Shown: piece by piece, positions 1 to 7,779 of the stretch | How the letters are laid out: every line of letters starts with the position of its first letter | Numbering within the stretch: position 1 is the first letter of the stretch | Program-made: the position numbers and the translations under genes | DNA from: a virus | Virus record (IMG/VR): IMGVR_UViG_3300006802_000583 | Coordinates: 1-23,671 of that record | DNA: 23,671 nt | Direction: 5' to 3' (one strand) | Notes under the pieces: model-generated | Seen by the model: the letters and a program-made list of their open reading frames with translations, nothing else | The model's database searches: none | Told to the model about the DNA's origin: nothing

Positions 1-610
1 TGATTATGACCAAGCCGGTTACGCAACTCAAAAAGCCATCATTATTTCGAAGGCAATGAGAAAGGTAACTAATCTTATTGGTAGAGAACGAATTTCACTA
101 ATCTTCACCAACCAATTGAGAACACGATTAGGTGTATCATTCGGTGACCCTTGGACAACGAGTGGTGGTAAGGCAATTGCGTTCCACTCATCGTGTAGAT
201 TAAGACTGAAACAAATGGGTCAGTTAAAATCCAAAGTGGGTGGTGTAGACCAAGTGGTTGGTATTAAGACTCGTGCTCAAGTAGTTAAGAATAGAATGGG
301 GCCACCACTCCGTTCGGTAGATTACGATATTTACTTTGATAGAGGTATCGATAATTATGGCTCTTGGTTACAAATGATGAAGAGTTACAAACTGATTGAC
401 CAAAGTGGTGCTTGGTACACTTATGTAGATAAAGAGACTGGTGAAGAGATTAAATTCCAAGCTAAGAATTTCGAAGACCTCTTAGAAGAGAAACCCGAAC
501 TAAAAGAGTCGATTTATTCTCAAATTTGTGATGCATACATTATGTCTTACAAAAAATCAAGCGCAGAAGCAAACATAGATAACGTAGAAGTAGAAGATTT
601 CGATGCATAA
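1..610 (+). CDS. uvsX: UvsX/RecA-like recombinase, C-terminal part (5' end outside window)
   Basis: Strand-exchange recombinase that would coat single-stranded DNA in recombination-dependent replication and repair. The reading frame is open from base 2, before the first ATG at 56, so the gene begins upstream of the window. The visible part has the RecA-core features that follow the Walker B strand: the stretch RISLIFTNQLRTRLG, then GDPWTTSGGKAIAFHSS, which matches the RecA L2 region (compare NPETTTGGNALKFYAS in bacterial RecA). A charged C-terminal tail ends in VEVEDFDA, as is common for acidic RecA/UvsX tails. Walker A is not in the window. Its stop overlaps the next start by 8 bases, so it is probably co-translated with the flap endonuclease. 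RecA-fold identity is secure. Choosing UvsX over a host-type RecA rests on the phage replication context. Confidence 0.88.
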   Translation, partial: DYDQAGYATQKAIIISKAMRKVTNLIGRERISLIFTNQLRTRLGVSFGDPWTTSGGKAIAFHSSCRLRLKQMGQLKSKVGGVDQVVGIKTRAQVVKNRMGPPLRSVDYDIYFDRGIDNYGSWLQMMKSYKLIDQSGAWYTYVDKETGEEIKFQAKNFEDLLEEKPELKESIYSQICDAYIMSYKKSSAEANIDNVEVEDFDA

Positions 611-1643
611 TAGATACGCAGAACTCCTCAAAGAAGTGAGTAAAGAACATAGTGAAGTTAAAGACGAAAGTCTAAATGATAACGTTCTAATCATAGATGG
701 ATTAAACCAATTTATCAGAGTATTTGGGGCAGTACCTGCGTTGAATGATGATGGAGAACATTGTGGTGGTGTGACAGGATTTCTCTTGTCCACCGCTGCA
801 ACCATCAGAAGATTGAAACCTACACGTGTCGTTATCGTGTTTGATGGTAAGGGTGGGTCTAATCGTAGAAAGTCAATGTATAAGGGTTATAAGGAAGGTC
901 GCACTGGTCTGACTAAAATCAATAGATTGGCTGGATACGAGGATTTAGAGGACCAATCGGAATCGATGAGGAAGCAATTTGCTCGACTCATTGAGTACCT
1001 TCAAATCTTACCCGTATCTCTTACCTATATTGATTATGTTGAAGCAGATGACATCATAGCATACCTTGCAAATCATTACTTCAAGAAAAATGTTACGATT
1101 ATATCATCAGATAAGGATTTCTTACAATTGGTAAACCCACGTATCAGAGTATGGGCCCCTACAAAGAAGAAAATGTATGATGAGGCACTTGTAATAGAAG
1201 ATTATGGTATTAAACCACAAAACTTGGTATTTTATCGTGTTATTGAGGGTGATAAATCTGATAACATTGAGGGGGTTCGTGGTGTGGGTCAAAAAACCAT
1301 TCATAAAAAAATGCAATTCCTAAATGAGGATACGCTTGATTATGATGGGTTTATTCAAAAAATAAAAACTGAATGTGATGATAAGTTGTCACAAAAGTTG
1401 ATTGAAAATGTGACAACTATGGAGATTAATTACAAGTTGATGCAACTCAAAGACCCTGAAATATCATCATCAATTAAATCAAATGTCAGAGAGATTATGG
1501 ATTCACATAGCTCTAATTTTGATATTGTGGAATTTAAGAAGATGTTTATGTATGATAAACTATATACTGCATTTTCTAATGTAGATTCGTGGTTGAGAAA
1601 TTCATTTTTATCTTTGGATAGTTTTTTAAAGAATGAAAAGTGA
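603..1643 (+). CDS. rnh: 5'-3' exonuclease / RNase H (flap endonuclease family)
   Basis: Structure-specific 5' nuclease of the FEN/T4 RNase H family, expected to remove RNA primers and trim 5' flaps on the lagging strand. The 346-residue length is close to T4 RNase H (about 305). Visible metal-binding and substrate motifs are IDGLN (D32), FDGKGG (D81) followed by the basic arch region RRKSMYKGYK, EADD (147-150), SSDKDF (D170, D172), and the helix-three-turn-helix region with GDKSDN (216-221) and GVRGVGQKT. All the acidic residues expected of an active enzyme appear present. The start ATG lies inside the uvsX stop region, and the gene's own end overlaps the next gene by 11 bases. Adjacency to uvsX and, shortly after, the helicase supports a replication role. 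Confidence 0.87.
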   Translation: MHNRYAELLKEVSKEHSEVKDESLNDNVLIIDGLNQFIRVFGAVPALNDDGEHCGGVTGFLLSTAATIRRLKPTRVVIVFDGKGGSNRRKSMYKGYKEGRTGLTKINRLAGYEDLEDQSESMRKQFARLIEYLQILPVSLTYIDYVEADDIIAYLANHYFKKNVTIISSDKDFLQLVNPRIRVWAPTKKKMYDEALVIEDYGIKPQNLVFYRVIEGDKSDNIEGVRGVGQKTIHKKMQFLNEDTLDYDGFIQKIKTECDDKLSQKLIENVTTMEINYKLMQLKDPEISSSIKSNVREIMDSHSSNFDIVEFKKMFMYDKLYTAFSNVDSWLRNSFLSLDSFLKNEK

Positions 1644-2175
1644 TTATAGAACTGAAATTTGGAATGGTGAATTAGAATACCACACTTATACACAACGTGG
1701 TTGGTTAGGTATAGGTGGGCCAGAACACCCTATGTTTAAAGGAATGGTCGAACGTATTTTAACGGAATCAAAATACATATCAGACTACAAGTTATATGTG
1801 ATTGGTGGTTTACTGGAATCGTGGGTGTCTTGGGATGTTGATTTTGCCATAACTGGTGAATTTGACCCAATAAAAATAAAAGAGATATTTGAGGTAATTA
1901 CTAAGATTTCATTCGAAATGAGAATATTTACCGATTGCCACTATCAAAAAAAACTATGGCCAGTACATTTGTATTGTAGATATGGTGGATACGAGGAAGT
2001 ACACGAGTGTTGGAGATTATCTAATCGATTTGCACGAGATGGGGTATATCAAGACCTAAGTAGCTTTGAGTATGCTGATGGGTTGTACAAACAAACAATA
2101 AATTATCCATTTCCAAAGCATATTAAGCGTAGGGAAGAAGGGTATATTTATAAACCGCCACTTTTATTAAATTAA
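1633..2175 (+). CDS. Putative nucleotidyltransferase-fold protein
   Basis: A 180-residue protein of uncertain function. Residues 55-71 read YVIGGLLESWVSWDVDF, which resembles the signature of DNA polymerase beta-superfamily nucleotidyltransferases: a hydrophobic strand, GG (58-59), a short helix, then D-h-D (D68, D70). A possible third acidic residue is D101 in RIFTDCHY. Such enzymes transfer nucleotides to proteins, RNA or small molecules; the substrate cannot be guessed here. The length suits a minimal nucleotidyltransferase. It is translationally coupled to the flap endonuclease by an 11-base overlap and is the last gene before the helicase promoter. No signal peptide or membrane segment is seen. 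The fold call rests on one motif and could be wrong. Confidence 0.4.
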   Translation: MKSDYRTEIWNGELEYHTYTQRGWLGIGGPEHPMFKGMVERILTESKYISDYKLYVIGGLLESWVSWDVDFAITGEFDPIKIKEIFEVITKISFEMRIFTDCHYQKKLWPVHLYCRYGGYEEVHECWRLSNRFARDGVYQDLSSFEYADGLYKQTINYPFPKHIKRREEGYIYKPPLLLN

Positions 2176-2176
2176 G

Positions 2177-2209
2177 TTTGGATAGTTAAAAATAAAGTCG
2201 TATATTAGT
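2177..2209 (+). promoter_or_regulatory. Promoter P1 (Bacteroidetes-type), upstream of helicase
   Basis: TTTGG at 2177-2181, a 19-base spacer ending in TCG, then TATATTAGT at 2201-2209. The same two boxes with the same spacing occur six more times in the window, always just before a gene. The helicase ATG starts only 6 bases after the second box, so the transcript would be leaderless or nearly so. Confidence 0.8.
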
Positions 2210-2215
2210 GACTAT

Positions 2216-3574
2216 ATGGAGAAGTTAGGAAGCAAGTTTAGTACATCATTTCAAAATAAGGTAATATCGGCTATCATATCAGATAGGTCGTTTACTCGAC
2301 AAATCTATGATATACTAAAACCAGAGTACTTTGATTCGGAAGCGTCTGAGTGGTTAGTTAATACTACTCTAAAATATTTCGATGAGTATGAGACAATGCC
2401 AACGTTAGATGTTCTTAAAGTAAAGATAAATGGTATTGAGAGGGATGTACTGAAGACTTCAGTCGTGGATACTCTTAAATTTGCTTGGAATCACTTAGAA
2501 ACCGAAGATTTACCTTACGTAAAGGAGCAAGTTCTTGATTTTTGTAAGAATCAGTCTATCAAGAACGCAATCTTAGATTCCGTGTCCTTATTAGAGGATG
2601 GTAAGTATGAAACTATTAAAAAGAATATTGATACTGCAATGAAAGCAGGTCAAGATTCTGATATTGGTCACGAATACAAGACTATGGTTACGGAAAGATA
2701 CGAGGATAGCGTTCGTAATGTCGTATCTACTGGTTGGGATGTCGTTGATGAAATCACTCAAGGTGGGTTTGGTAAAGGTGAATTAATCCTATTCGCAGCT
2801 CCTCCCGGAATTGGTAAGTCTTGGGCTTTGGTTAACATTGGGGCTAATGCTATGAAAAAAGGTAAAACTGTGGCTCATTATACTTTGGAATTGAACGAAG
2901 GATATACTGGTCAGAGATATGATGCCGTTTTGAGTGGTGTTGCTGTCGCTAATCTAAAGTATAATATGGAAGATGTTGAGAAGGTAGTCCAAAACACACC
3001 AGGTGACTTAGTAATTAAACATTATCCTACTAAAACGGCAAGTGTGACTTCATTGAAGGCACATATGGATAAGATGATACTTCAAGGTAAGAAGCCCGAT
3101 TTAGTTATTGTGGATTACGCTGACCTTTTACGAGGACCAAAAAAAGAAAAGAGACACGAAGAGCTGGAAGAAATCATCGAAGACCTTAGAGGTATGGCTG
3201 GTGAGTATGACGTTCCAGTATTCACAGCATCTCAGATTAATAGAAGTGGTGCAGAAGATGACATCATTACAGGTACTAAGATTGCTGGGTCATTCTCCAA
3301 GATGATGACTGCTGATTTTGTGGTATCATTATCTCGTAAGATTGAAGATAAACTCGCTGGAACTGGTAGATGGCACGTAATTAAGAATCGCTTTGGTCCT
3401 GATGGGATGACGTTCCCATCTAAAGCAAACTTCTCAACTGGTCAAATTCACATCTATAATGAGGACTCTATAAATGGTAGACAAACCAAAAAAGATATGA
3501 AACAAGGGGAGAGTTTAGTAAGAAAAGAATTAGCTCAAAAATATAAAGAAATGAGTGGTGATATTGGTTTTTAG
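2216..3574 (+). CDS. 41: Replicative DNA helicase, gp41/DnaB family
   Basis: Hexameric 5'-3' helicase that unwinds the fork ahead of the polymerase. The 452-residue length is close to T4 gp41 (475). An N-terminal helical domain (about 10-150, with FQNKVISAIISDRSF and ILKPEYF typical of the family) precedes a RecA-like motor. Walker A is APPGIGKS (195-202). A HYTLE strand carries the catalytic glutamate (E225). Walker B is LVIVDYADLL (D300). A sensor strand FTASQINRSG follows, then a C-terminal region with basic residues near ADFVVSLSRK. All motor motifs are intact. The start is the first ATG after promoter P1 and gives the N-terminus expected for the family. No primase (gp61) gene is visible in this window. 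Confidence 0.92.
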   Translation: MEKLGSKFSTSFQNKVISAIISDRSFTRQIYDILKPEYFDSEASEWLVNTTLKYFDEYETMPTLDVLKVKINGIERDVLKTSVVDTLKFAWNHLETEDLPYVKEQVLDFCKNQSIKNAILDSVSLLEDGKYETIKKNIDTAMKAGQDSDIGHEYKTMVTERYEDSVRNVVSTGWDVVDEITQGGFGKGELILFAAPPGIGKSWALVNIGANAMKKGKTVAHYTLELNEGYTGQRYDAVLSGVAVANLKYNMEDVEKVVQNTPGDLVIKHYPTKTASVTSLKAHMDKMILQGKKPDLVIVDYADLLRGPKKEKRHEELEEIIEDLRGMAGEYDVPVFTASQINRSGAEDDIITGTKIAGSFSKMMTADFVVSLSRKIEDKLAGTGRWHVIKNRFGPDGMTFPSKANFSTGQIHIYNEDSINGRQTKKDMKQGESLVRKELAQKYKEMSGDIGF

Positions 3575-3622
3575 AGACTATATATAACCACCCCAATTAA
3601 CATAATGTCTAACAATTTAAAA

Positions 3623-3627
3623 AGGAG
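3623..3627 (+). promoter_or_regulatory. Strong Shine-Dalgarno site for nrdB
   Basis: AGGAG within AAAAAGGAGAACCCT, 6 bases before the nrdB ATG. It is the only strong, well-placed Shine-Dalgarno sequence I see before a gene in the window. Most other starts have A- or AT-rich leaders or direct stop/start coupling. Confidence 0.7.
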
Positions 3628-3633
3628 AACCCT

Positions 3634-4629
3634 ATGGGTCTATTTGATAATCGCGTACCTTTTAAACCATTTGAATATCCAGAATATTACACCGAAGGTT
3701 GGTTAAAACAAGCACAAGCATTTTGGTTACATACCGAAATACCAATGCAAGGTGATATTAAGGATTGGAATGAAAATTTGTCACTCGAAGAAAAGAACTT
3801 GGTAGGTAATATCCTATTAGGGTTTGCTCAAACGGAATGTGCAGTCTCCGATTATTGGACAGGTTGGGTTACCGAGTGGTTTCCTAAACACGAAATCAAA
3901 CAAATGGCAATGATGTTTGGTTCACAAGAAACTATTCATGCAACTGCATACTCATACTTGAACGAGTCGTTGGGATTGGAAGATTTCGAAGCATTCCTAC
4001 ACGAACCAGCAACTGCTGATAGATTTGAGAATCTTGCTAACATTGAAAATAACTATACTTGGGAAGACCTCAAGGAGAATCCAGATGCAAGAAGAGAAGT
4101 GGCAAGGTCACTCGCAATCTTCTCAGCATTTACTGAAGGTGTGGCTTTATACTCCTCATTTGCAGTTCTATTCTCATTTCAAATGAGAAATATGTTGAAG
4201 GGCATTGGGCAACAAATGAAATGGTCAGTACGAGATGAATCACTACACTCGAAAATGGGGTGTCAACTCTTCAGACATATGTGTGAAGAATATCCAGAGT
4301 TGAAGATAGAAGCAAAAGATGCAGTTGAAGACGCTGCAGAGATTATGTTGGATTTGGAATTAAAATACATCGATAAGATGTTTGAAATGGGTGACTTAGA
4401 AAACCTCAAGAAGGTAGACCTCATTAACTTTATTAAAAGTAGAGTAAATAGTAAGTACAACGAATTAGGTTATGAAGGTAGATTATTTGAATACGATGAA
4501 ACTTCTGCAAATGGGTTAGATTGGTTCGCACATTTGACTGGGGGAACAACCCATACCGATTTCTTCGCAGTAAGGCCTACTGATTATAGTAAGGCAAATG
4601 AGGGTGAAGATTGGAATGATATATTTTAA
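3634..4629 (+). CDS. nrdB: Class I ribonucleotide reductase, beta (radical) subunit NrdB
   Basis: Supplies the radical that NrdA uses to reduce ribonucleotides to deoxyribonucleotides. At 331 residues it is a little shorter than E. coli NrdB (376). Aligning by spacing to E. coli, the metal ligands are E68 (position of D84), E99 (E115), H102 (H118), E168 (E204), E202 (E238) and H205 (H241). The 31- and 34-residue gaps between ligands match exactly. The radical tyrosine position is filled by Y106 (Y122) in ETIHATAY. The odd point is glutamate instead of aspartate at the first ligand. The C-terminal tail ends in EDWNDIF and would dock into NrdA. The gene lies six bases upstream of nrdA and has the only strong Shine-Dalgarno site nearby. 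Confidence 0.93.
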   Translation: MGLFDNRVPFKPFEYPEYYTEGWLKQAQAFWLHTEIPMQGDIKDWNENLSLEEKNLVGNILLGFAQTECAVSDYWTGWVTEWFPKHEIKQMAMMFGSQETIHATAYSYLNESLGLEDFEAFLHEPATADRFENLANIENNYTWEDLKENPDARREVARSLAIFSAFTEGVALYSSFAVLFSFQMRNMLKGIGQQMKWSVRDESLHSKMGCQLFRHMCEEYPELKIEAKDAVEDAAEIMLDLELKYIDKMFEMGDLENLKKVDLINFIKSRVNSKYNELGYEGRLFEYDETSANGLDWFAHLTGGTTHTDFFAVRPTDYSKANEGEDWNDIF

Positions 4630-4635
4630 TTAGTT

Positions 4636-6420
4636 ATGAAAAATTACGGAGAAGAATTAGGTTGGGAGTTAGGAGTTGACTTTCCAACTTGGGCAAATAC
4701 TGAGATTTATGTAAAAACAATCTCAAAGGGATACTTACTCGCAGGAGAAGTTCCAAAAGACGCATATTGGAGAGTTGCTACTGCATCAGCACGAAGATTG
4801 AAGAAACCACAATTGGCATCAAAGTTCTTTGATTACATTTGGAGAGGTTGGTTGAACCTTGCATCACCAGTACTATCAAATATGGGTACTGATAGAGGTC
4901 TACCCATCTCGTGTTTCGGAATTGATGTAGCAGACTCAATCCAAGATATTGGTACAAAAAATCTTGAGTTGATGTTGTTGGCAAAGCATGGTGGTGGTGT
5001 TGGTATTGGTATCAACCAAATCAGACCAGCTGGAAAGCCGATTACGGACAATGGTACATCAGATGGTGTTGTACCATTCGCTAAAATCTACGATTCAACT
5101 ATCCTTGCTACCAATCAAGGTGCAGTTCGTAGAGGCGCTGCGTCTGTAAATCTAAACATCGAGCACGAGGACTTTGATGAGTGGATTGAAATTCGTGAAC
5201 CAAAGGGTGATGTCAATAGACAATGTTTGAATCTACACCAAGCAGTAATTGTTGGTGATAAGTTTATGAGGCAACTCGAAGAGGGTGATGCTGAAGCAAG
5301 ACGCCGGTGGGGTAAAGTACTCCAAAAACGAAAAGCAACTGGTGAACCTTATATTATGTATAAAGGTAATGTAAACAAAGCAAATCCAGAAGCATATAAA
5401 CAAAACTCATTGAAGGTCTTTATGACTAACATTTGTAGTGAGATTGTACTTCATACTGACGAGTCCCATTCGTTTGTATGTTGTCTATCATCGGTTAACT
5501 TAGCTAAGTATGATGAGTGGAAGGATACTGACCTTATTTACACCGCAACATGGTTCTTAGATGGTGTACTCGAAGAGTTCATTCAGAGAGCAAAGAATAT
5601 GAGAGGTTTTGAGAACTCAGTCCGTTCAGCAGAGAAGGGTAGAGCACTTGGTTTAGGTGTTCTTGGGTGGCACACATACCTACAACAAAATGGTATGTCA
5701 TTTGAAGGCCTTCCATCTCAATTCGAAACTCGTAAGATATTCTCTCAAATCAAAATTGAGTCTGAACGGGCATCTCGTGATTTGGCTCAAGAATATGGAG
5801 AACCACTATGGTGTATTGGAACTGGTATGAGAAATACTCACTTGAGGGCTATTGCACCAACGGTATCCAACTCCAAATTGAGTGGTAATGTATCTGCAGG
5901 TATCGAACCTTGGGCCGCAAACGTATTTACTGAACAAACCGCAAAGGGTACTTTTATTCGTAAGAACAATGAATTAGAACGTGCTCTTCGTAAGATGGGT
6001 ATGAATAACAAAGATACTTGGAATCAAATCCTCGAAGATGGTGGGTCTGTGCAGGGGTTAGATGGATTAGATAGTTGGGGTTATGTAGATGGTAAGTTAT
6101 TACCTAAAGATAAGATTGACCCACTAACAATCGAAAACAATCAAGTTGATTGGCCAAAGGATGTATTTAAGACATTCAAAGAAATCAACCAATTGGAGTT
6201 AGTAAAACAGGCTGGTGTTAGACAACAATATATCGACCAATCCGTATCACTTAACTTAGCATTCCCATCACAAGCATCGCCAAAATGGATTAATCAAGTT
6301 CATCTTGAGGCTTGGAAACAAGGAATTAAAACTCTCTATTATATGAGAACAGAGTCGGTACTTCGTGGAGACATCGCAACTCGTGCCACCGACCCTGATT
6401 GTGTATCTTGCGATGGTTAA
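4636..6420 (+). CDS. nrdA: Class I ribonucleotide reductase, alpha (catalytic) subunit NrdA, without ATP-cone
   Basis: Catalytic subunit that reduces ribonucleoside diphosphates. Active-site features are the cysteine pair C93 (ISCFGIDV) and C282 (VCCLSS), the catalytic N265-I-C267-S-E269, the radical-relay pair Y568-Y569 in TLYYMRTES, and the C-terminal shuttle cysteines C589 and C592 (CVSC). At 594 residues it is much shorter than E. coli NrdA (761). The sequence enters the catalytic 10-stranded barrel region almost at once, so the N-terminal ATP-cone that gives dATP feedback inhibition is missing. The spacing between C267 and the partner cysteine is also shorter than in E. coli. It sits between nrdB and a small thioredoxin, giving a complete reductase module. 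Confidence 0.93.
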   Translation: MKNYGEELGWELGVDFPTWANTEIYVKTISKGYLLAGEVPKDAYWRVATASARRLKKPQLASKFFDYIWRGWLNLASPVLSNMGTDRGLPISCFGIDVADSIQDIGTKNLELMLLAKHGGGVGIGINQIRPAGKPITDNGTSDGVVPFAKIYDSTILATNQGAVRRGAASVNLNIEHEDFDEWIEIREPKGDVNRQCLNLHQAVIVGDKFMRQLEEGDAEARRRWGKVLQKRKATGEPYIMYKGNVNKANPEAYKQNSLKVFMTNICSEIVLHTDESHSFVCCLSSVNLAKYDEWKDTDLIYTATWFLDGVLEEFIQRAKNMRGFENSVRSAEKGRALGLGVLGWHTYLQQNGMSFEGLPSQFETRKIFSQIKIESERASRDLAQEYGEPLWCIGTGMRNTHLRAIAPTVSNSKLSGNVSAGIEPWAANVFTEQTAKGTFIRKNNELERALRKMGMNNKDTWNQILEDGGSVQGLDGLDSWGYVDGKLLPKDKIDPLTIENNQVDWPKDVFKTFKEINQLELVKQAGVRQQYIDQSVSLNLAFPSQASPKWINQVHLEAWKQGIKTLYYMRTESVLRGDIATRATDPDCVSCDG

Positions 6421-6426
6421 ATTATT

Positions 6427-6663
6427 ATGAAACAATATATATACTTTTCAGCACCTTGGTGTGGACCTTGCAGAATGTTAGGACCAGTTATGGAACGAGT
6501 GAATGCCACTATTCCAGTTCAAAAGGTAAACATTGAAGAACAATCTGCATTGGCACAACAATACAATGTAAGAAGTATCCCGACGGTAGTTCTATTAGAG
6601 AATGGTAACGAGATTAAACGAATTGTAGGAGCAAAATCAGAATCAGAATATTTAAACGTATAA
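6427..6663 (+). CDS. Small thioredoxin-like protein
   Basis: A 78-residue thiol-disulfide oxidoreductase. It has the classic active site WCGPC (11-15), a central strand PVQKVNIEE, and the cis-proline loop RSIPTVV (P52) followed by LLENGNEI. It is about 30 residues shorter than E. coli thioredoxin and begins directly at the strand before the active site, so the first strand and helix of the standard fold are absent. This compact form is common in phage. It lies six bases after nrdA, so it is probably the electron donor for the NrdA C-terminal cysteines. The WCGPC motif favours a thioredoxin name over glutaredoxin. Confidence 0.88.
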   Translation: MKQYIYFSAPWCGPCRMLGPVMERVNATIPVQKVNIEEQSALAQQYNVRSIPTVVLLENGNEIKRIVGAKSESEYLNV

Positions 6664-6666
6664 GTT

Positions 6667-7779
6667 ATGAAAAATAGTAAAATATGTCTAAATGGTATGG
6701 TTGGTAGTGAGGAAGCTACCATCCAACGAATGTTAGACTCGGTTGTAGATTATATTGATTATTATGTAATTCAATGTAATGGTAAAGACAAAACTCAAGA
6801 GATTATTGATAGTTTTTTTAAATCAAAGGGTGTTCCTGGCTTTACTTATTATGTAGATTGGAACTTTCCTGGTTGGAATCGTGACCATACTTTACAAGAG
6901 TGTTTGAAAGCAGACCACGGGTGTGATTGGATTCTGAGAATGGACGCAGATGAACAATTAAAAGTGGATGATGATTTTGATTGGAGTATATTAAACGATA
7001 CATCGGTGGAATCTTGGAATATTGTAGCAGACCCTGGAAATTCATTATATTTCCGTACTTGGATGTGGAACGCAAATCTACCTTGGTTCTTCCAACACGA
7101 CAAAAGACACGAAACGATACATTTACCAAATCGTGGTGAGGGTTTCCAAAGACTAAATCTACCTAAATCATTCAGACACATCATTACTAATGATGGTGAT
7201 ACTTGGATGGCACCAATGAAGTTTATTACCGATGGGCTGACCCTTGAACTTGATAAAGTACCAACAAGACTTGTACTTGAAGATTATTATCACCTATGGT
7301 ACATCGCAAAATCATACCACGATGGATATCGTGATATTGATAATCTACCATTTGGTAAAGCCCACTCAGATGAGTATGCTCGTAGAGTAATATTTTATTA
7401 TACTCAATATTTAAATAAAACGCATGATTTTGAAAGCAGACAACACTCTAAGTACGTTGATGATATGGGTTACTATGCTTGTATTTTGATTTCGGAAGCA
7501 TATGATTGGATTGGTGATGTTGATAACGCATTACACTACTTGAAGACTGCAACCACTTTTAATTCTCGTAGAAACGAACACTACGTCAAACTGGCACAAT
7601 TGTATCAAAGATTGGAACAATGGGAAAATATGGTTCACGTTACTGGAATGCTCGTTAATCCACAAAGAACCAATCCATTTCCTGAGTTTTCATTCTTGAT
7701 AGAAAACTCCGCATATTGTGATACTGGTAACTTTTGTAACGAACTACACGAAATTGCATTAAATGGACTCAACTCGTAA
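6667..7779 (+). CDS. Family 2-like glycosyltransferase with TPR-like C-terminus
   Basis: A 370-residue putative GT-A glycosyltransferase that would transfer a sugar from a nucleotide sugar. The N-terminus has the family 2 pattern: ICLNGMVGSEEATIQRML, then YYVIQCNGKDKTQEII, and a metal-binding DxD in ILRMDADEQL (D93, D95). The C-terminal part (roughly 270-345) contains helical pairs such as AYDWIGDVDNALHYL and LAQLYQRLEQWENM that look like TPR repeats. The start follows the thioredoxin stop by three bases (TAAGTTATG), and the end overlaps UDP-galactopyranose mutase by 17 bases. That coupling suggests the two act together on a galactofuranose-type sugar. The acceptor is unknown: phage DNA, a virion protein or host surface glycan are all possible. 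Confidence 0.75.
   Translation: MKNSKICLNGMVGSEEATIQRMLDSVVDYIDYYVIQCNGKDKTQEIIDSFFKSKGVPGFTYYVDWNFPGWNRDHTLQECLKADHGCDWILRMDADEQLKVDDDFDWSILNDTSVESWNIVADPGNSLYFRTWMWNANLPWFFQHDKRHETIHLPNRGEGFQRLNLPKSFRHIITNDGDTWMAPMKFITDGLTLELDKVPTRLVLEDYYHLWYIAKSYHDGYRDIDNLPFGKAHSDEYARRVIFYYTQYLNKTHDFESRQHSKYVDDMGYYACILISEAYDWIGDVDNALHYLKTATTFNSRRNEHYVKLAQLYQRLEQWENMVHVTGMLVNPQRTNPFPEFSFLIENSAYCDTGNFCNELHEIALNGLNS

Noticed and set aside
3108-3305. A 65-codon plus-strand frame inside the helicase gene
   Set aside because: It overlaps the Walker B to sensor region of an intact helicase and has no motif or start signal of its own.
6842-7184. Overlapping minus-strand frames of 95 and 111 codons
   Set aside because: They are opposite a well-supported glycosyltransferase gene, have no promoter of the common type, no recognisable motif and no neighbours on that strand. 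The same holds for the other minus-strand frames in the window.
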